DNA of 64,000 bases from assembly GCA_963205335.1 (NCBI GenBank), contig CAUJIM010000088.1:27669-91668 (forward strand), written 5' to 3'. The DNA is from Pseudomonadota bacterium. GTDB lineage: Bacteria > Pseudomonadota > Gammaproteobacteria > Burkholderiales > Burkholderiaceae_C. Made by a program: the position numbers and the translations under genes. Numbering within the stretch: the first letter of the stretch is position 1; each line of letters begins with the position of its first letter. The notes below the pieces were generated by a model. The model was not told the DNA's origin, did no database searches, and saw only the letters and a program-made list of their open reading frames with translations. Shown here piece after piece: positions 10,475 to 19,252 of this stretch.

Positions 10475-11839
10475 TCAGGCAGTTTCCACCAGCGCGTCGC
10501 CCAGCGCGCTCACCAGGCGCTCGAGTTCCGCCTCGGTGCTGATGAAGGGCGGCGCGAGCTGGATGCTGTCGCCGCCGTAGCGCACGTAAAAGCCCTTGGC
10601 CCAGCACCGCATCGCGATCTCGTACGGGCGCCGGCCCGGCTCGCCGGGCATCTGCTCGATGGTGAAGCCCGCGGCCAGTCCGTAGTTGCGGATGTCCAGC
10701 ACATGCCTGGCGCCCTTGAGACCGTGCACCGCGTTCTCGAAGAAGGGCGCGAGCGCCTTGACGCGCGCCGGGGCGTCTTCGGCTTCGAGCAGCTGCAGCG
10801 TGGCGTTGCCCGCCGCGCAGGCCACGGGATGGGCCGAATAGGTGTAGCCGTGGGCAAATTCCAGCAGGTACTCGGGGCCGGCCGCGGTCATGAAGGTGTC
10901 GTAGATGGCCTTGCTCGCCACGCAGCCGCCCAGCGGCTGCGCGCCGTTGGTCACCTGCTTGGCGAAGTTCAGGATGTCGGGCGTGACGCCGAACACCTCC
11001 GCGCCACTCCAGCCGCCGGCGCGGCCGAAGCCGGTGATGACCTCGTCGAAGATCAGCAGGATGTCGTGCTGCGTGCAGATCTCGCGCAGCCGCTGCAGGT
11101 AGCCCGCGGGCGGGATCACCACCCCGGCCGAGCCCGAGAAGGGTTCGACGATGACGGCGGCGATGGTGCTCGCGTCGTGCAGCGCGATCACGTCCAGCAG
11201 CCGGTCCGCGAGCGCCTTGCCATCGAGCGGCGGCATGCCGCGGTGAAACGACCCGAGCGGCGGCTGCGTGTGCGGCAGGTGGTCGGCCTCGATCCCCTGG
11301 CCGAAAGCCTTGCGGTTGCCCGCCATGCCGCCGACCGAGATGCCGCCGAAGTTGACGCCGTGGTAGCCCTTCTCGCGGCCGACCAGCCGCGACTTGCCCG
11401 CCTGCCCCCTGGCGCGCCAGTAGGCGCGCGCCATCTTTAGGGACGTATCGGCCGCCTCCGAGCCCGAGCAGGTGAAGAACACGTAGTCCAGCCCTTGGGG
11501 CATGTGCGCCTTGATGCGGTTGGCCAGCTCGAACGACGCCGGGTGGCCGAACTGGAACGCCGGCGCGTAGTCGAGCGTGGCCACCGCCCGGCCCACGGCC
11601 TGCGCGATCTCCTTGCGGCCGTGCCCCAGGCCCGTGGTCCACAGGCCCGAGAGGCCGTCGAAGATCCTGCGGCCGTCGGCGTCGGTGTAGTACGCCCCCT
11701 GGCCACCGACGATCATGCGCGGATGCGCCTTGAAGTCGCGGTTGGCGGAAAACGGCATCCAGTGCGCGTCGAGCCAGGCGGCGTCCAGGCGCGGGGCCGG
11801 AGTCTGGGTCTGAGCGCCATCGATCACGGCGAAATCCAT
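10475..11839 (-). CDS. Class III omega-aminotransferase, beta-alanine:pyruvate transaminase type
   Basis: This 454-aa PLP enzyme transfers the amino group of beta-alanine or other omega-amines to pyruvate. It shows FTCSGSEAADTSLKMARAY, the aspartate segment LIFDEVITGFGRAGGWSG and the PLP lysine in NFAKQVTNG. The ATG at 11839 is supported by a good ribosome binding site (GAGGAGAACGCG before ATG); the longer ORF in the track extends upstream without coding support. It resembles BauA/AptA-class enzymes, but the physiological substrate cannot be decided from sequence. Confidence 0.87.
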   Translation of the reverse strand: MDFAVIDGAQTQTPAPRLDAAWLDAHWMPFSANRDFKAHPRMIVGGQGAYYTDADGRRIFDGLSGLWTTGLGHGRKEIAQAVGRAVATLDYAPAFQFGHPASFELANRIKAHMPQGLDYVFFTCSGSEAADTSLKMARAYWRARGQAGKSRLVGREKGYHGVNFGGISVGGMAGNRKAFGQGIEADHLPHTQPPLGSFHRGMPPLDGKALADRLLDVIALHDASTIAAVIVEPFSGSAGVVIPPAGYLQRLREICTQHDILLIFDEVITGFGRAGGWSGAEVFGVTPDILNFAKQVTNGAQPLGGCVASKAIYDTFMTAAGPEYLLEFAHGYTYSAHPVACAAGNATLQLLEAEDAPARVKALAPFFENAVHGLKGARHVLDIRNYGLAAGFTIEQMPGEPGRRPYEIAMRCWAKGFYVRYGGDSIQLAPPFISTEAELERLVSALGDALVETA

Positions 11840-11969
11840 CGCGTTCTCCTCGGAAGGGGCAATGGGCGCTATTGTGGCCTCGAGTACGCCACGCAGGCCA
11901 GCGGTACCCCCGCGGCCACGCAAGACACCGCAGCCAGGGCAAGCTTTCGCGCGGTGGCATGCTGCGCGC

Positions 11970-12209
11970 ATGACCGGCACATCCAAGGCCATTCCGGCGA
12001 TCGACCTGAACCGTTGCACCGGTTGCGGCTGGTGCGTCGCGGCGTGTCCGCCGCACGTGCTCTCGCTGCACGCGCTGGGCGATGGGCCAGGTGCGATCAA
12101 GCGCTCCGTGCTGGACGACGAAGAGGGCTGCACCGGCTGCGCGCTGTGCGCGGTGCGCTGTCCGTTCGACGCGATCCGCATGGTGCGGCGCGAGCAGTCG
12201 CGTCGCTGA
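11970..12209 (+). CDS. 2[4Fe-4S] ferredoxin-like protein
   Basis: This 79-aa protein has two clusters of four cysteines, CTGCGWCVAACPP and CTGCALCAVRCPF, each typical for one [4Fe-4S] centre. It is probably a small soluble electron carrier. The ATG at 11970 (MTGTSKAIPAIDL) is chosen because the first cluster begins at residue 16. It is divergent from the aminotransferase and convergent with the end of the CRISPR array. No partner oxidoreductase is adjacent. Confidence 0.85.
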   Translation: MTGTSKAIPAIDLNRCTGCGWCVAACPPHVLSLHALGDGPGAIKRSVLDDEEGCTGCALCAVRCPFDAIRMVRREQSRR

Positions 12210-12260
12210 ATTAGCGCTCGCCATCGCCAAAGAAACAGGCAGGGAGTGTCTTTTCTACCG

Positions 12261-12364
12261 TCAATCCACGCCCGCCATTGCTGGCGAGCGATGCGTCGTC
12301 GGTCTTGATGTCGCTCATGGACAGCTTGTTTCAATCCACGCCCGCCATTGCTGGCGAGCGATGC
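12261..12364 (-). CRISPR. Minimal type I-C CRISPR array: two repeats, one spacer
   Basis: A 34-bp sequence (TCAATCCACGCCCGCC... on the plus strand) occurs at 12261-12294 and 12331-12364. The leader-proximal copy extends to 12328, giving a 37-nt repeat that, read on the minus strand, folds as CGCTCGCC/GGCGGGCG and ends with the type I-C handle TGGATTGAAAC. The distal copy has lost its last three bases, as terminal repeats often do. The single spacer is 33 nt (12295-12327). Repeat boundaries rest on only two copies. It lies directly downstream of cas2 and reads in the same direction as the cas genes. Confidence 0.9.
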
Positions 12365-12600
12365 CTTCCTGTGCAATCCATTGCCAGATCGTTGTTTTTT
12401 CCTTCGACTCCGCGAACCGCTCCACAAAACATCCCGCAAAGGAAGCCCCAAGGTGGTCACTCAGAAAAAACTCAATCATCACAATCACTCGGGAAGTGCG
12501 CGAACCTCTCGGGATTCTGGATGTCACTTGGGGTTCGCGGCCACCACCATAGCATGGAGAATGAGTGATCGGCAGCCTCGCTGGGCATAAGGTGCCGCGA
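12365..12600 (-). promoter_or_regulatory. CRISPR leader region between cas2 and the array
   Basis: This 236-bp stretch has no credible gene and is AT-richer than the rest of the window, with runs such as TTGTTTTTTCC and CAGAAAAAACTC. Its position between the cas2 stop and the first repeat marks it as the leader that would carry the array promoter and the integration site. I could not identify a specific promoter. Confidence 0.55.
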
Positions 12601-12891
12601 CTACAGAACCAGTGGCCCTTCAAAGTCCATCGCCTTGAAATGACCATGCTCGATGACTTCAAAGCCGCGCGAACCCGGCACGCGGTAGAGTCGCAGACAA
12701 TCGAGTTCCGGGTCGATGATTGCCAGCAGGCGACGCTCCAGGTCCTCGAATCGCGCCTGGTCGATCTGGCACTCGAACACCGATTTCTGTACTCGCTGGC
12801 CGGTGCCTTCGCATACCTTGGCGACGCGGCGCAGACGGCGTCGGCCCGCGGTGGTTTCGGTATTGACGTCGTAGCACACCAGCACCAGCAT
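12601..12891 (-). CDS. cas2: CRISPR-associated endoribonuclease/integration factor Cas2 (type I-C)
   Basis: This 96-aa protein starts with [11 protein letters not shown], the first beta strand with the conserved Asp of Cas2, and has the usual ferredoxin-like length. [23 protein letters not shown] matches the type I-C subfamily. It would form the Cas1-Cas2 (with Cas4) complex that inserts new spacers. It starts 11 bp after cas1. Confidence 0.94.
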   Translation of the reverse strand: MLVLVCYDVNTETTAGRRRLRRVAKVCEGTGQRVQKSVFECQIDQARFEDLERRLLAIIDPELDCLRLYRVPGSRGFEVIEHGHFKAMDFEGPLVL

Positions 12892-12902
12892 CGCAGCACA
12901 TC

Positions 12903-13931
12903 CTACTTGGGCACGAAGGGAACGTAGGGCGCACCGTCCTCGCGCACCGCACGCGCCAGCAAGCGCGCCTGTACCAGCGGCACCAGGCCCAGGGGAACGG
13001 CTTGCGCCAGCAGGGGGTGGGTGATTTCGTCCTTCTTGCGCTCCTGGAAGGCCACGACCACGGCCTTGCGCGCATCGGGCTGCAGCGCCACGCCGCCGCC
13101 TTCGCGCAGATCGAAATCATCGACCTTGACCTGTCCCCGGTTGATGAGGGTGAGCGCCAACCGGTCGGCCCAGGGACGGAATTCCTCCATCAAATCCAGC
13201 GCCAGCGCCGCACGCCCCGGGCGCAAGGCGTGCAAGAAACCTGCTTGCGGATCGAGTCCGGCAGCTTCGAGGGCGCTGCGGCAGTCATTCATCCACATGG
13301 CGTACAAGAAGGACAGCAGGGCGTTGAAACGGTCGCGTGGCGGCCGGCGCGTGCGCCCGTCCATGGCGAAGGCTTCACGCTGCGGTGGGCGCACTAGTAG
13401 GTTCAGGCCGCTGAAATACTGGCGTGCGGCCTCGCCTTCCAGGCCGCGCAGGGCATCGAGGCTGTCCGCACTCGGCAATGTGCGCAGTGTGGCGGCGAGA
13501 TCGTCGGCCAGGCGGGCGAGGACTTTGGTTTCGTTGGCAGACACCGCCTCGCGCGCACCACGCTGCAGGACTTGGCGAGCGTTCTTCACCTTGCCCGCCA
13601 CGCAGGCACGCGCCTGATCGAGAGTGAAGGCCGGATCCGCCAGGCGCTGGAACTGTGCCTGGCGCAGCAGCACGTTGCCACTGACGGCGCCCTCCAGCCG
13701 GGCCTTGAAGCGCCCATTGTCGTCCAGGAGCACCAAGGCAATGCCTTCGTCGGCCAGGCGGTGCATGAGGGGAGCGGACAGGCCCGCATGGCCGAAGCAG
13801 ACTACCGCCGTCAGGTGATGCAGCGGCACGCGCAACCGGGTTTCACGCTCGACCTCAACGCGCAGGGTGTCGTTGTCCAGGCGCAGCCAGGCATCGGGCA
13901 GGGTAACGTAGAGGGTGTTGAGCAATTGCAT
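12903..13931 (-). CDS. cas1: CRISPR integrase Cas1 (type I-C)
   Basis: This 342-aa spacer integrase starts at ATG 13931 ([20 protein letters not shown]), the usual type I-C N-terminus; the track ORF adds 27 upstream codons lying partly in cas4. The nuclease signature [25 protein letters not shown] is intact, with the active-site histidine and acidic residues in place. It is separated by 11 bp from both cas4 and cas2, so the adaptation genes form one unit. Confidence 0.95.
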   Translation of the reverse strand: MQLLNTLYVTLPDAWLRLDNDTLRVEVERETRLRVPLHHLTAVVCFGHAGLSAPLMHRLADEGIALVLLDDNGRFKARLEGAVSGNVLLRQAQFQRLADPAFTLDQARACVAGKVKNARQVLQRGAREAVSANETKVLARLADDLAATLRTLPSADSLDALRGLEGEAARQYFSGLNLLVRPPQREAFAMDGRTRRPPRDRFNALLSFLYAMWMNDCRSALEAAGLDPQAGFLHALRPGRAALALDLMEEFRPWADRLALTLINRGQVKVDDFDLREGGGVALQPDARKAVVVAFQERKKDEITHPLLAQAVPLGLVPLVQARLLARAVREDGAPYVPFVPK

Positions 13932-13942
13932 GGCGCGAACGG

Positions 13943-14596
13943 TCAGCGGTCGGGGTCGAACAGTGCCTGCCGGGCCTGGGCCAGCGCACCGTGCGTGGCC
14001 TGGGGCTGGCAACGCTCCTGCAAGGAGCAGCCCTTGCAGCGCCGCGCGGCCTGTTCGCCCTGCAGGGGCGGCGGCAGTTGGCCGCTGGCCAGCATCTGCC
14101 GCACGGCGTTGGCCACTTCGATCACCTGCGCGCGCAAGGCGGGGGTGATGGCCACGACACGGCGGCGGCGTGAGCTGGCGTAGTACAGCGCGCCTTCATG
14201 CACGGCCTTGCCGGTCATGGATTCCAGGCACAGCGCCTGGGCGGCCAGTTGCAAATCGTCGCAGGCGGCGATGTCGGCGGCTTTGTGGCGGCTGCCGTGT
14301 TTGTATTCCACCGGGTAGGGGGTGCCGTCGGACAGGAACTCGACCACGTCGGACTTGCCGATCAGCCCCAGCGCGTCGTGCCACAGCGGCAGGGCGCGCT
14401 CCACACGCACGCCTTTGGCGGTTTCCACGCCGGGGTGATCGACCCTGGCATGCACGGCCTGGCCGCGCAAGGTGTGGATGTTGTCGTCGAATACCTGCTC
14501 CAAGTGGATCAGTCCGCATTGGCGCGGGCAGTAGCACCAGTGCTGCAGGGCCGACAAGGCAATTGGCTCCAATTCGGTTGAATCTGGCATAAGCAC
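13943..14596 (-). CDS. cas4: Cas4 exonuclease (type I-C, RecB-like Fe-S nuclease)
   Basis: This 217-aa protein processes and orients prespacers by PAM recognition before integration. The N-terminal cysteine segment CYCPRQCGLIHLEQ and the C-terminal cluster CKGCSLQERC provide the four [4Fe-4S] ligands, and the RecB-type motif is visible in PVEYKHGSRHK. It is preceded, with an 11-bp gap, by a Bro-N/DinD-like gene rather than directly by cas7. Confidence 0.93.
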   Translation of the reverse strand: MLMPDSTELEPIALSALQHWCYCPRQCGLIHLEQVFDDNIHTLRGQAVHARVDHPGVETAKGVRVERALPLWHDALGLIGKSDVVEFLSDGTPYPVEYKHGSRHKAADIAACDDLQLAAQALCLESMTGKAVHEGALYYASSRRRRVVAITPALRAQVIEVANAVRQMLASGQLPPPLQGEQAARRCKGCSLQERCQPQATHGALAQARQALFDPDR

Positions 14597-14607
14597 TGCG
14601 CAAGGCG

Positions 14608-15489
14608 CTATGGTTTTTTTCGCTTAGGGCGGGCTTGCCGCGCCTTGGGTGCGGCAAGCACCGGGGCATCCGCCTTGGCCTGGGACGGCAGGTAGTTGGC
14701 GCCTGTCACCACCGATTGGCCGGTCTGGTTTTCCAGTTGCTCGCGCGCCTGGCGGGCGATACGGCCGCCGGCCTGGGCTGCGCCCTTGTTCTGCTGCAGG
14801 CCGGTGGCGTCTTGCCGCTCGGCGATCTGGCGCGTGGAGAGTTCGGCCAGCGCCGTGAAGATCAGCTCGGCCTCGCTCATGTGGTCGCGCAGGTTCTGGC
14901 TTTGCAGACCTTTCCTGGCCTTGTGCGCAGCCACCGACAGGCCCGCCCATTCCTGGTGGATGAGGTTGGTGAGGATGGCGTATTCGCGCCCCTGCTGTAC
15001 GCCGTGCTCGCTCCAGTAGTCGGTGAGCTTGTTGCGCGTTTCCTGGCCGGTCATGCGCTGCTGGATCCACTTGTCGCTGCGTCCCAGTTGCCGCCAGCCC
15101 TGGCGCGCGCGATCCAGCGCCTGGGCGGGGTCGGCCAGCTCCTGCATGCGCTCGTAGCCCACCTTGGCCAGCCAGAGCTTGATGGGCTCGGCCTTGGGGC
15201 TGGGGATGGATTGGACCAGGCGCAGCAGCGTGGGAGCGGTGGCGCAGTCGGTCTCGCGCTGCTTGCCATCGGCGGAGGGCAGTTTCAACTGTACGATTTC
15301 AGCGTACGGTTGATTCGAGCCCGCTTCCTGAGTCAGCTTGCGCTTGAGGTCGGACCAATACCGGCGGGCATTGTTGGAGTCCGTCAGGATTTGCACGATG
15401 TCAATGACGGAGAACCACCAAGTGTCCGTCTCCTGGTCGTACACACGGCGGATGGATGCACCGTCGAATTGGGTGGGCAGGATTTTCAT
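14608..15489 (-). CDS. Bro-N / DinD-like protein embedded in the cas operon
   Basis: This 293-aa protein has an N-terminal BRO-like domain (FDGASIRRVYDQETDTWWFSVIDI) of the kind found in phage antirepressors. Its C-terminal half resembles E. coli DNA-damage-inducible DinD, with the order EYAILTN..., ARKGLQSQNLRDHM, then the Q/A-rich IARQAREQLENQTGQ. The extreme C-terminus is strongly basic (APKARQARPKRKKP). It sits between cas7 and cas4 with gaps of 12 and 11 bp, equal to those between the adaptation genes, so it is an integral operon member. It is not part of the canonical I-C set, and its role is unknown; DNA binding is inferred. Confidence 0.8.
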   Translation of the reverse strand: MKILPTQFDGASIRRVYDQETDTWWFSVIDIVQILTDSNNARRYWSDLKRKLTQEAGSNQPYAEIVQLKLPSADGKQRETDCATAPTLLRLVQSIPSPKAEPIKLWLAKVGYERMQELADPAQALDRARQGWRQLGRSDKWIQQRMTGQETRNKLTDYWSEHGVQQGREYAILTNLIHQEWAGLSVAAHKARKGLQSQNLRDHMSEAELIFTALAELSTRQIAERQDATGLQQNKGAAQAGGRIARQAREQLENQTGQSVVTGANYLPSQAKADAPVLAAPKARQARPKRKKP

Positions 15490-15501
15490 GGCCCAGCCCC
15501 G

Positions 15502-16488
15502 TCAGCACATCCGGCGCAACTTGACACCCGGCGCTGCCTCCACCTCGGCGCCCACTGCCAGGCCTTGCCCGTCAAACGTGACGCTGTAGGCATCGAAGCT
15601 GCGCGCCACTTGCCCCGCCTCGCGGGGTGCCGCCTTCAGGCGCTCGAACAAGGCGTGCGCCGGGGCGTTGCCCAGTTCGCTCTCGTGGGCAAAGACGTAG
15701 AGACCGCGCGTGGCCATCTGGCCCCGGGCGGCGCTGCGGTCATGCTCGAACATTTGCGCCAGCGCCTGCCACAGCAGTTGCAGGTCGTCCTGGTCGAAGC
15801 CGGTCTGCTTGGCGAGAAAGGAGGAGACGAAGCCATGCGCCACGTACACCCCGTAGGGCACGGTGTGCTTGCGGCCCATGGTGCGGTTGTCGCCCTGCTG
15901 TTTTTCAGCTTCGGCCTCGGTGGCCACGGCCATGCGGGTGATGGAATGCTCCAGCGCGACGACGGGCTCGACCGAACGCGCAAAGGTCAGTTGCACCGGG
16001 CCGCGCACCTGACCGCAGTTCACGCCCGTGGACATGACGGCGCCAAAGGTGCGCACGTCGAAGAAGTTCTGGCACATCCACTGCCGCGCCAGCGCCACCT
16101 CGTCGGCGCTGCCCTTGCGCTTGTCCTTGCCGGGTTTTTTCTTCTTTGCGTCGTTTGCTGTGTTTTCAGTAGCATCTTCCGCTTGTTCCTCGGGCGCTGC
16201 GGCCAGATTCAATGCCGAATAGGCGCGCTGGTTCTGGTGGTTCAGGATGGCCTTTTCCCGCACGTAGATCTCAAAGCGCTTTTCGCCATCCGCGGGGATG
16301 CGTTCTACCTGCTCTTTCACCAAACCCACGAAGTTGCGCACCTTGCGCTTGAGCGCCACATCGGTCACCAGGCCATGGCCGGTTTCCGCGTCCAGGCGCG
16401 GCATGTTGCCCGCGTCGGGGTCGCCGTTGGGGTTGCCGTCTTGCACGTCGAAAACAAGAACGAAGTCGTAGCGTTGCGTGAGGCTCAT
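15502..16488 (-). CDS. cas7: Cascade backbone protein Cas7 (Csd2, type I-C)
   Basis: This 328-aa protein would polymerise along the crRNA as the backbone of the I-C effector. The start [31 protein letters not shown] is typical of Csd2. A lysine-rich low-complexity insertion ([17 protein letters not shown]) lies near residue 110. Its ATG overlaps the cas8c stop as ATGA, implying coupled translation. Confidence 0.95.
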   Translation of the reverse strand: MSLTQRYDFVLVFDVQDGNPNGDPDAGNMPRLDAETGHGLVTDVALKRKVRNFVGLVKEQVERIPADGEKRFEIYVREKAILNHQNQRAYSALNLAAAPEEQAEDATENTANDAKKKKPGKDKRKGSADEVALARQWMCQNFFDVRTFGAVMSTGVNCGQVRGPVQLTFARSVEPVVALEHSITRMAVATEAEAEKQQGDNRTMGRKHTVPYGVYVAHGFVSSFLAKQTGFDQDDLQLLWQALAQMFEHDRSAARGQMATRGLYVFAHESELGNAPAHALFERLKAAPREAGQVARSFDAYSVTFDGQGLAVGAEVEAAPGVKLRRMC

Positions 16489-16877
16489 GCCAAATCTCCT
16501 GCGGGGTGGGTATCGGGGGTGTCGTTGGCACCGGGCTTCTTGCTGTAAAAGTCCTGGCGCTGGTGGTAGTAGCCCAGGGCAAAGCGGCCCTGGTCGGGCA
16601 GGGCCAGGTGCGCGGGAAAGTCCGCCACGGGCCCCAGCACCTCGGCCAACAGCTTTTCAAACCACTGCGCACGCCCGGGGTTGAGTTTTTTCAGGTGCGC
16701 GTTCTTCAGCCGCAGCAAGGTGGTGAACACCGCCACCGGGGTGCTGGACGCGGCACCGTAGTAACGATCGCGGATGGTGGCGTTGAGCCCTGGGCTGGCT
16801 TCTTCCTGGGCCTTTTCCAGCACCGCGAAAAGCCGCCCGAGCCGGTAGGCGGCGTGGGTGTTGTCGGGGTCGAGCAT
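16485..16877 (-). CDS. cas11c: Internal in-frame product Cas11c within cas8c
   Basis: Type I-C systems are known to make a separate small subunit, Cas11c, from an internal start near the 3' end of cas8c. Here an in-frame ATG at 16877 ([17 protein letters not shown]) is preceded by a strong Shine-Dalgarno sequence, GAAGGAG, with the AAGGAG core ending 10 nt before the start codon. The product would be 130 aa, the expected size, and mostly helical. The internal start is inferred from the ribosome binding site and family knowledge. Confidence 0.65.
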   Translation of the reverse strand: MLDPDNTHAAYRLGRLFAVLEKAQEEASPGLNATIRDRYYGAASSTPVAVFTTLLRLKNAHLKKLNPGRAQWFEKLLAEVLGPVADFPAHLALPDQGRFALGYYHQRQDFYSKKPGANDTPDTHPAGDLA

Positions 16878-18254
16878 GGGCAGAAACTCCTTCTCTGTGC
16901 TTTGGCGAAAACGGATATGGCGGTTGATGCATGCCTTGATGGCCGCGGCACGCAGGTAATTGACGTTCTGCTCGGCACGGCAGCGGCCCACGGCGGCGTT
17001 GAGCCACAGGCGCGGATAGGGAACGTTCTCGCCGCCCAGCATGGCATCGACGATGGCGCCGCCCAGGTTGGGCGGGATGTTGTCGGCCTTGCCCTGCAGC
17101 GCCACGGCCGTCAGCAGGCGAAACATCGACGGGTATTGCGGATCGTGCGGACCGCGTATCAGCTCCAGGTCATGGAAATGCTGGACGATGCGTCGCCCCA
17201 GATCGCGCAGCGGCAGGCAATGGTGGAAGCGCACGCTGATGCGTGCCGCGTTGGGGGCCAGGCCCAGCACATGAAAGCGTGTCTCGCCCTCGGGGCCGGC
17301 GAGCTTGCCGCTGCGCAGGGCGTCAAACAGCGCGTGAACGGCACGCGTGCCTTGGTCAGGATCGTCCTTGGGTGGATCACCAAAGATGTCGGCCAAGGAC
17401 GTTTCAAAGTCGGATGCCCGCTCGGCCCAGAACACGGTGGAGGCATCGCCCACCTGGATGCGCTGGGGCGAATCCTTGCGCAACAGGTGGTTCAGTGCCG
17501 TGGTGTAGGCGAAGGCCGCAGCGCGGCTGACCGGGGCGTTTTCGCCCTGGCGCTCGGTCTTGCCATACGACTCGAAGGAGCGGGCGTTGAACGAGACAAT
17601 GTTGGCCCCCGAGGTTTGCGCGCCCCATACTCCTTTGATGGTGGCATGCAGGCGTTCCACCGGTGCCTGTTGCCCCGTGACCAGGCACACCGCCTGCGGC
17701 GCATCGTCGTCCGCCGTGGCGTTCAACGCGGCCTGGACCACGGCCGGACGCTGGCACACCAAGTCCAGATCGCCGTGCAGCCGAAAGCTCAGCACGGCAT
17801 TGCTTTCCAGCGCATCATCCCAGGCCGGCTGGCGTTCCAGCTGCGCCACGTCCAGCCGCTGCAGAAAGCGCAGCACGGCTTGCAGGCCGGCGTCCTCCCG
17901 GGCTGCCTCGGGCAGCGCGGCGATGCGGGCGCGAAACGCGGCATGCTGCTCCGCCACGCGTTCGGGCTTGCCCTTGGTGTCCACGCCGAGCACGTATTCG
18001 AGGGTGTCCCACAGCAGGTTGGCCGCCACGCCCGAGGTCTTCTTGACACCCATGGGCACCCGGAAAACCTGGGCCACCTTCTTTTTGCCCCGCAACTCGC
18101 GCGTATCGCGCAGTTGCAGCAGTTCGCCTTCGGCATCGATCTCCAGGATGAACGGAATTTCCTTCTGCTCCAGGCCGAAGGCAGGCAGGCGCTGCGCCGG
18201 GTCGGGGTCGTCGCACTTGCGGCGGTAGTAATCATGAAGGGCTTGCAAGATCAT
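16485..18254 (-). CDS. cas8c: Large Cascade subunit Cas8c (Csd1, type I-C)
   Basis: This 589-aa protein recognises the PAM and starts R-loop formation in the I-C effector. The start [18 protein letters not shown] at ATG 18254 is the family N-terminus and overlaps the cas5 stop as ATGA. Family-typical segments include [35 protein letters not shown]. The C-terminal 130 residues double as Cas11c. It is the middle gene of the tightly coupled cas5-cas8c-cas7 block. Confidence 0.95.
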   Translation of the reverse strand: MILQALHDYYRRKCDDPDPAQRLPAFGLEQKEIPFILEIDAEGELLQLRDTRELRGKKKVAQVFRVPMGVKKTSGVAANLLWDTLEYVLGVDTKGKPERVAEQHAAFRARIAALPEAAREDAGLQAVLRFLQRLDVAQLERQPAWDDALESNAVLSFRLHGDLDLVCQRPAVVQAALNATADDDAPQAVCLVTGQQAPVERLHATIKGVWGAQTSGANIVSFNARSFESYGKTERQGENAPVSRAAAFAYTTALNHLLRKDSPQRIQVGDASTVFWAERASDFETSLADIFGDPPKDDPDQGTRAVHALFDALRSGKLAGPEGETRFHVLGLAPNAARISVRFHHCLPLRDLGRRIVQHFHDLELIRGPHDPQYPSMFRLLTAVALQGKADNIPPNLGGAIVDAMLGGENVPYPRLWLNAAVGRCRAEQNVNYLRAAAIKACINRHIRFRQSTEKEFLPMLDPDNTHAAYRLGRLFAVLEKAQEEASPGLNATIRDRYYGAASSTPVAVFTTLLRLKNAHLKKLNPGRAQWFEKLLAEVLGPVADFPAHLALPDQGRFALGYYHQRQDFYSKKPGANDTPDTHPAGDLA

Positions 18255-18904
18255 CCGCGTGTCTCCTCGAACGGTGGAACCTGCACCACGCCCTGCTCCA
18301 TCCTGGCGTTGAAGAAGCGCGGCTGCGGGTCGGCGGGGCGGGTGAAGTCCAGGTCGTGCAGCATCCAGCCCAGCTCGCGCGTATCGGGGATGGGCATGGC
18401 GGGCGGCGAGTCGGCCGTCACCAGGCGGAAATCGGCCGCGAACTCGCGGCAGCCCAGGTAGGGCTGGTTCACGCACTGGCCCCTGCTGGCGCGGCGAGCG
18501 AACATTTCGGTGTACTTCACCAAGGGCTCGGCACCGCCCGGCGCGAGCGACAGATCGGCATGGATGCGGTAGGCCACGTCGCGCAAGAAATAACCGGCAC
18601 GCTGCTGGCGTTCGTCCTCGATGGTCAGGCCCAGCGTGCCATGGCCCGCTGCCATGGCCTGCTGCACATTGCGCGTGGACACCACGGCGCTGACTTCGTT
18701 GCGCCGCAGGTTGATGAAGCGAATCGGCCTGAGCACCTCGATGCGCCGTACGCGCCAGCGGATGGCGGGCTTCCACAGCACGGACTCGAACACGGCGCGG
18801 GCGGCCGAGGGCGTCATCACGTCGTAGGAGACGCGCTCCACCTTCATTTCGGGGCGGGTGAAGCAGGCGAAAGGGCCTGCGACTTCAAGGCAAAAGGTGG
18901 TCAT
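18251..18904 (-). CDS. cas5: Cas5 (Cas5d/Cas5c), crRNA-processing Cascade subunit of type I-C
   Basis: This 217-aa protein begins with FCLEVAGPFACFTRPEMKVERVSYDVMTPSAARAVF, characteristic of Cas5d. In type I-C, which lacks Cas6, Cas5d cuts the repeat at the base of its hairpin and stays on the 11-nt 5' handle. The ATG at 18904 follows the stop of the 58-aa ORF by 7 nt and has only a weak ribosome binding site of its own, so translation may depend on that upstream ORF. Confidence 0.94.
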   Translation of the reverse strand: MTTFCLEVAGPFACFTRPEMKVERVSYDVMTPSAARAVFESVLWKPAIRWRVRRIEVLRPIRFINLRRNEVSAVVSTRNVQQAMAAGHGTLGLTIEDERQQRAGYFLRDVAYRIHADLSLAPGGAEPLVKYTEMFARRASRGQCVNQPYLGCREFAADFRLVTADSPPAMPIPDTRELGWMLHDLDFTRPADPQPRFFNARMEQGVVQVPPFEETRG

Positions 18905-18911
18905 TTTTTGC

Positions 18912-19250
<339 letters not shown>

Positions 19251-19252
19251 CT

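Noticed and set aside
6808-10542. 1244-aa plus-strand ORF
   Set aside because: It is the antisense shadow of maeB and the GGDEF gene in very high-GC DNA; it is rich in Arg, His and Gly, crosses two genes and shows no domain.
12213-12226. Possible third CRISPR repeat (CGCTCGCCATCGCC)
   Set aside because: It shares only a short GC-rich stretch with the repeat stem, lacks the ATTGAAAC end and is not at repeat spacing.
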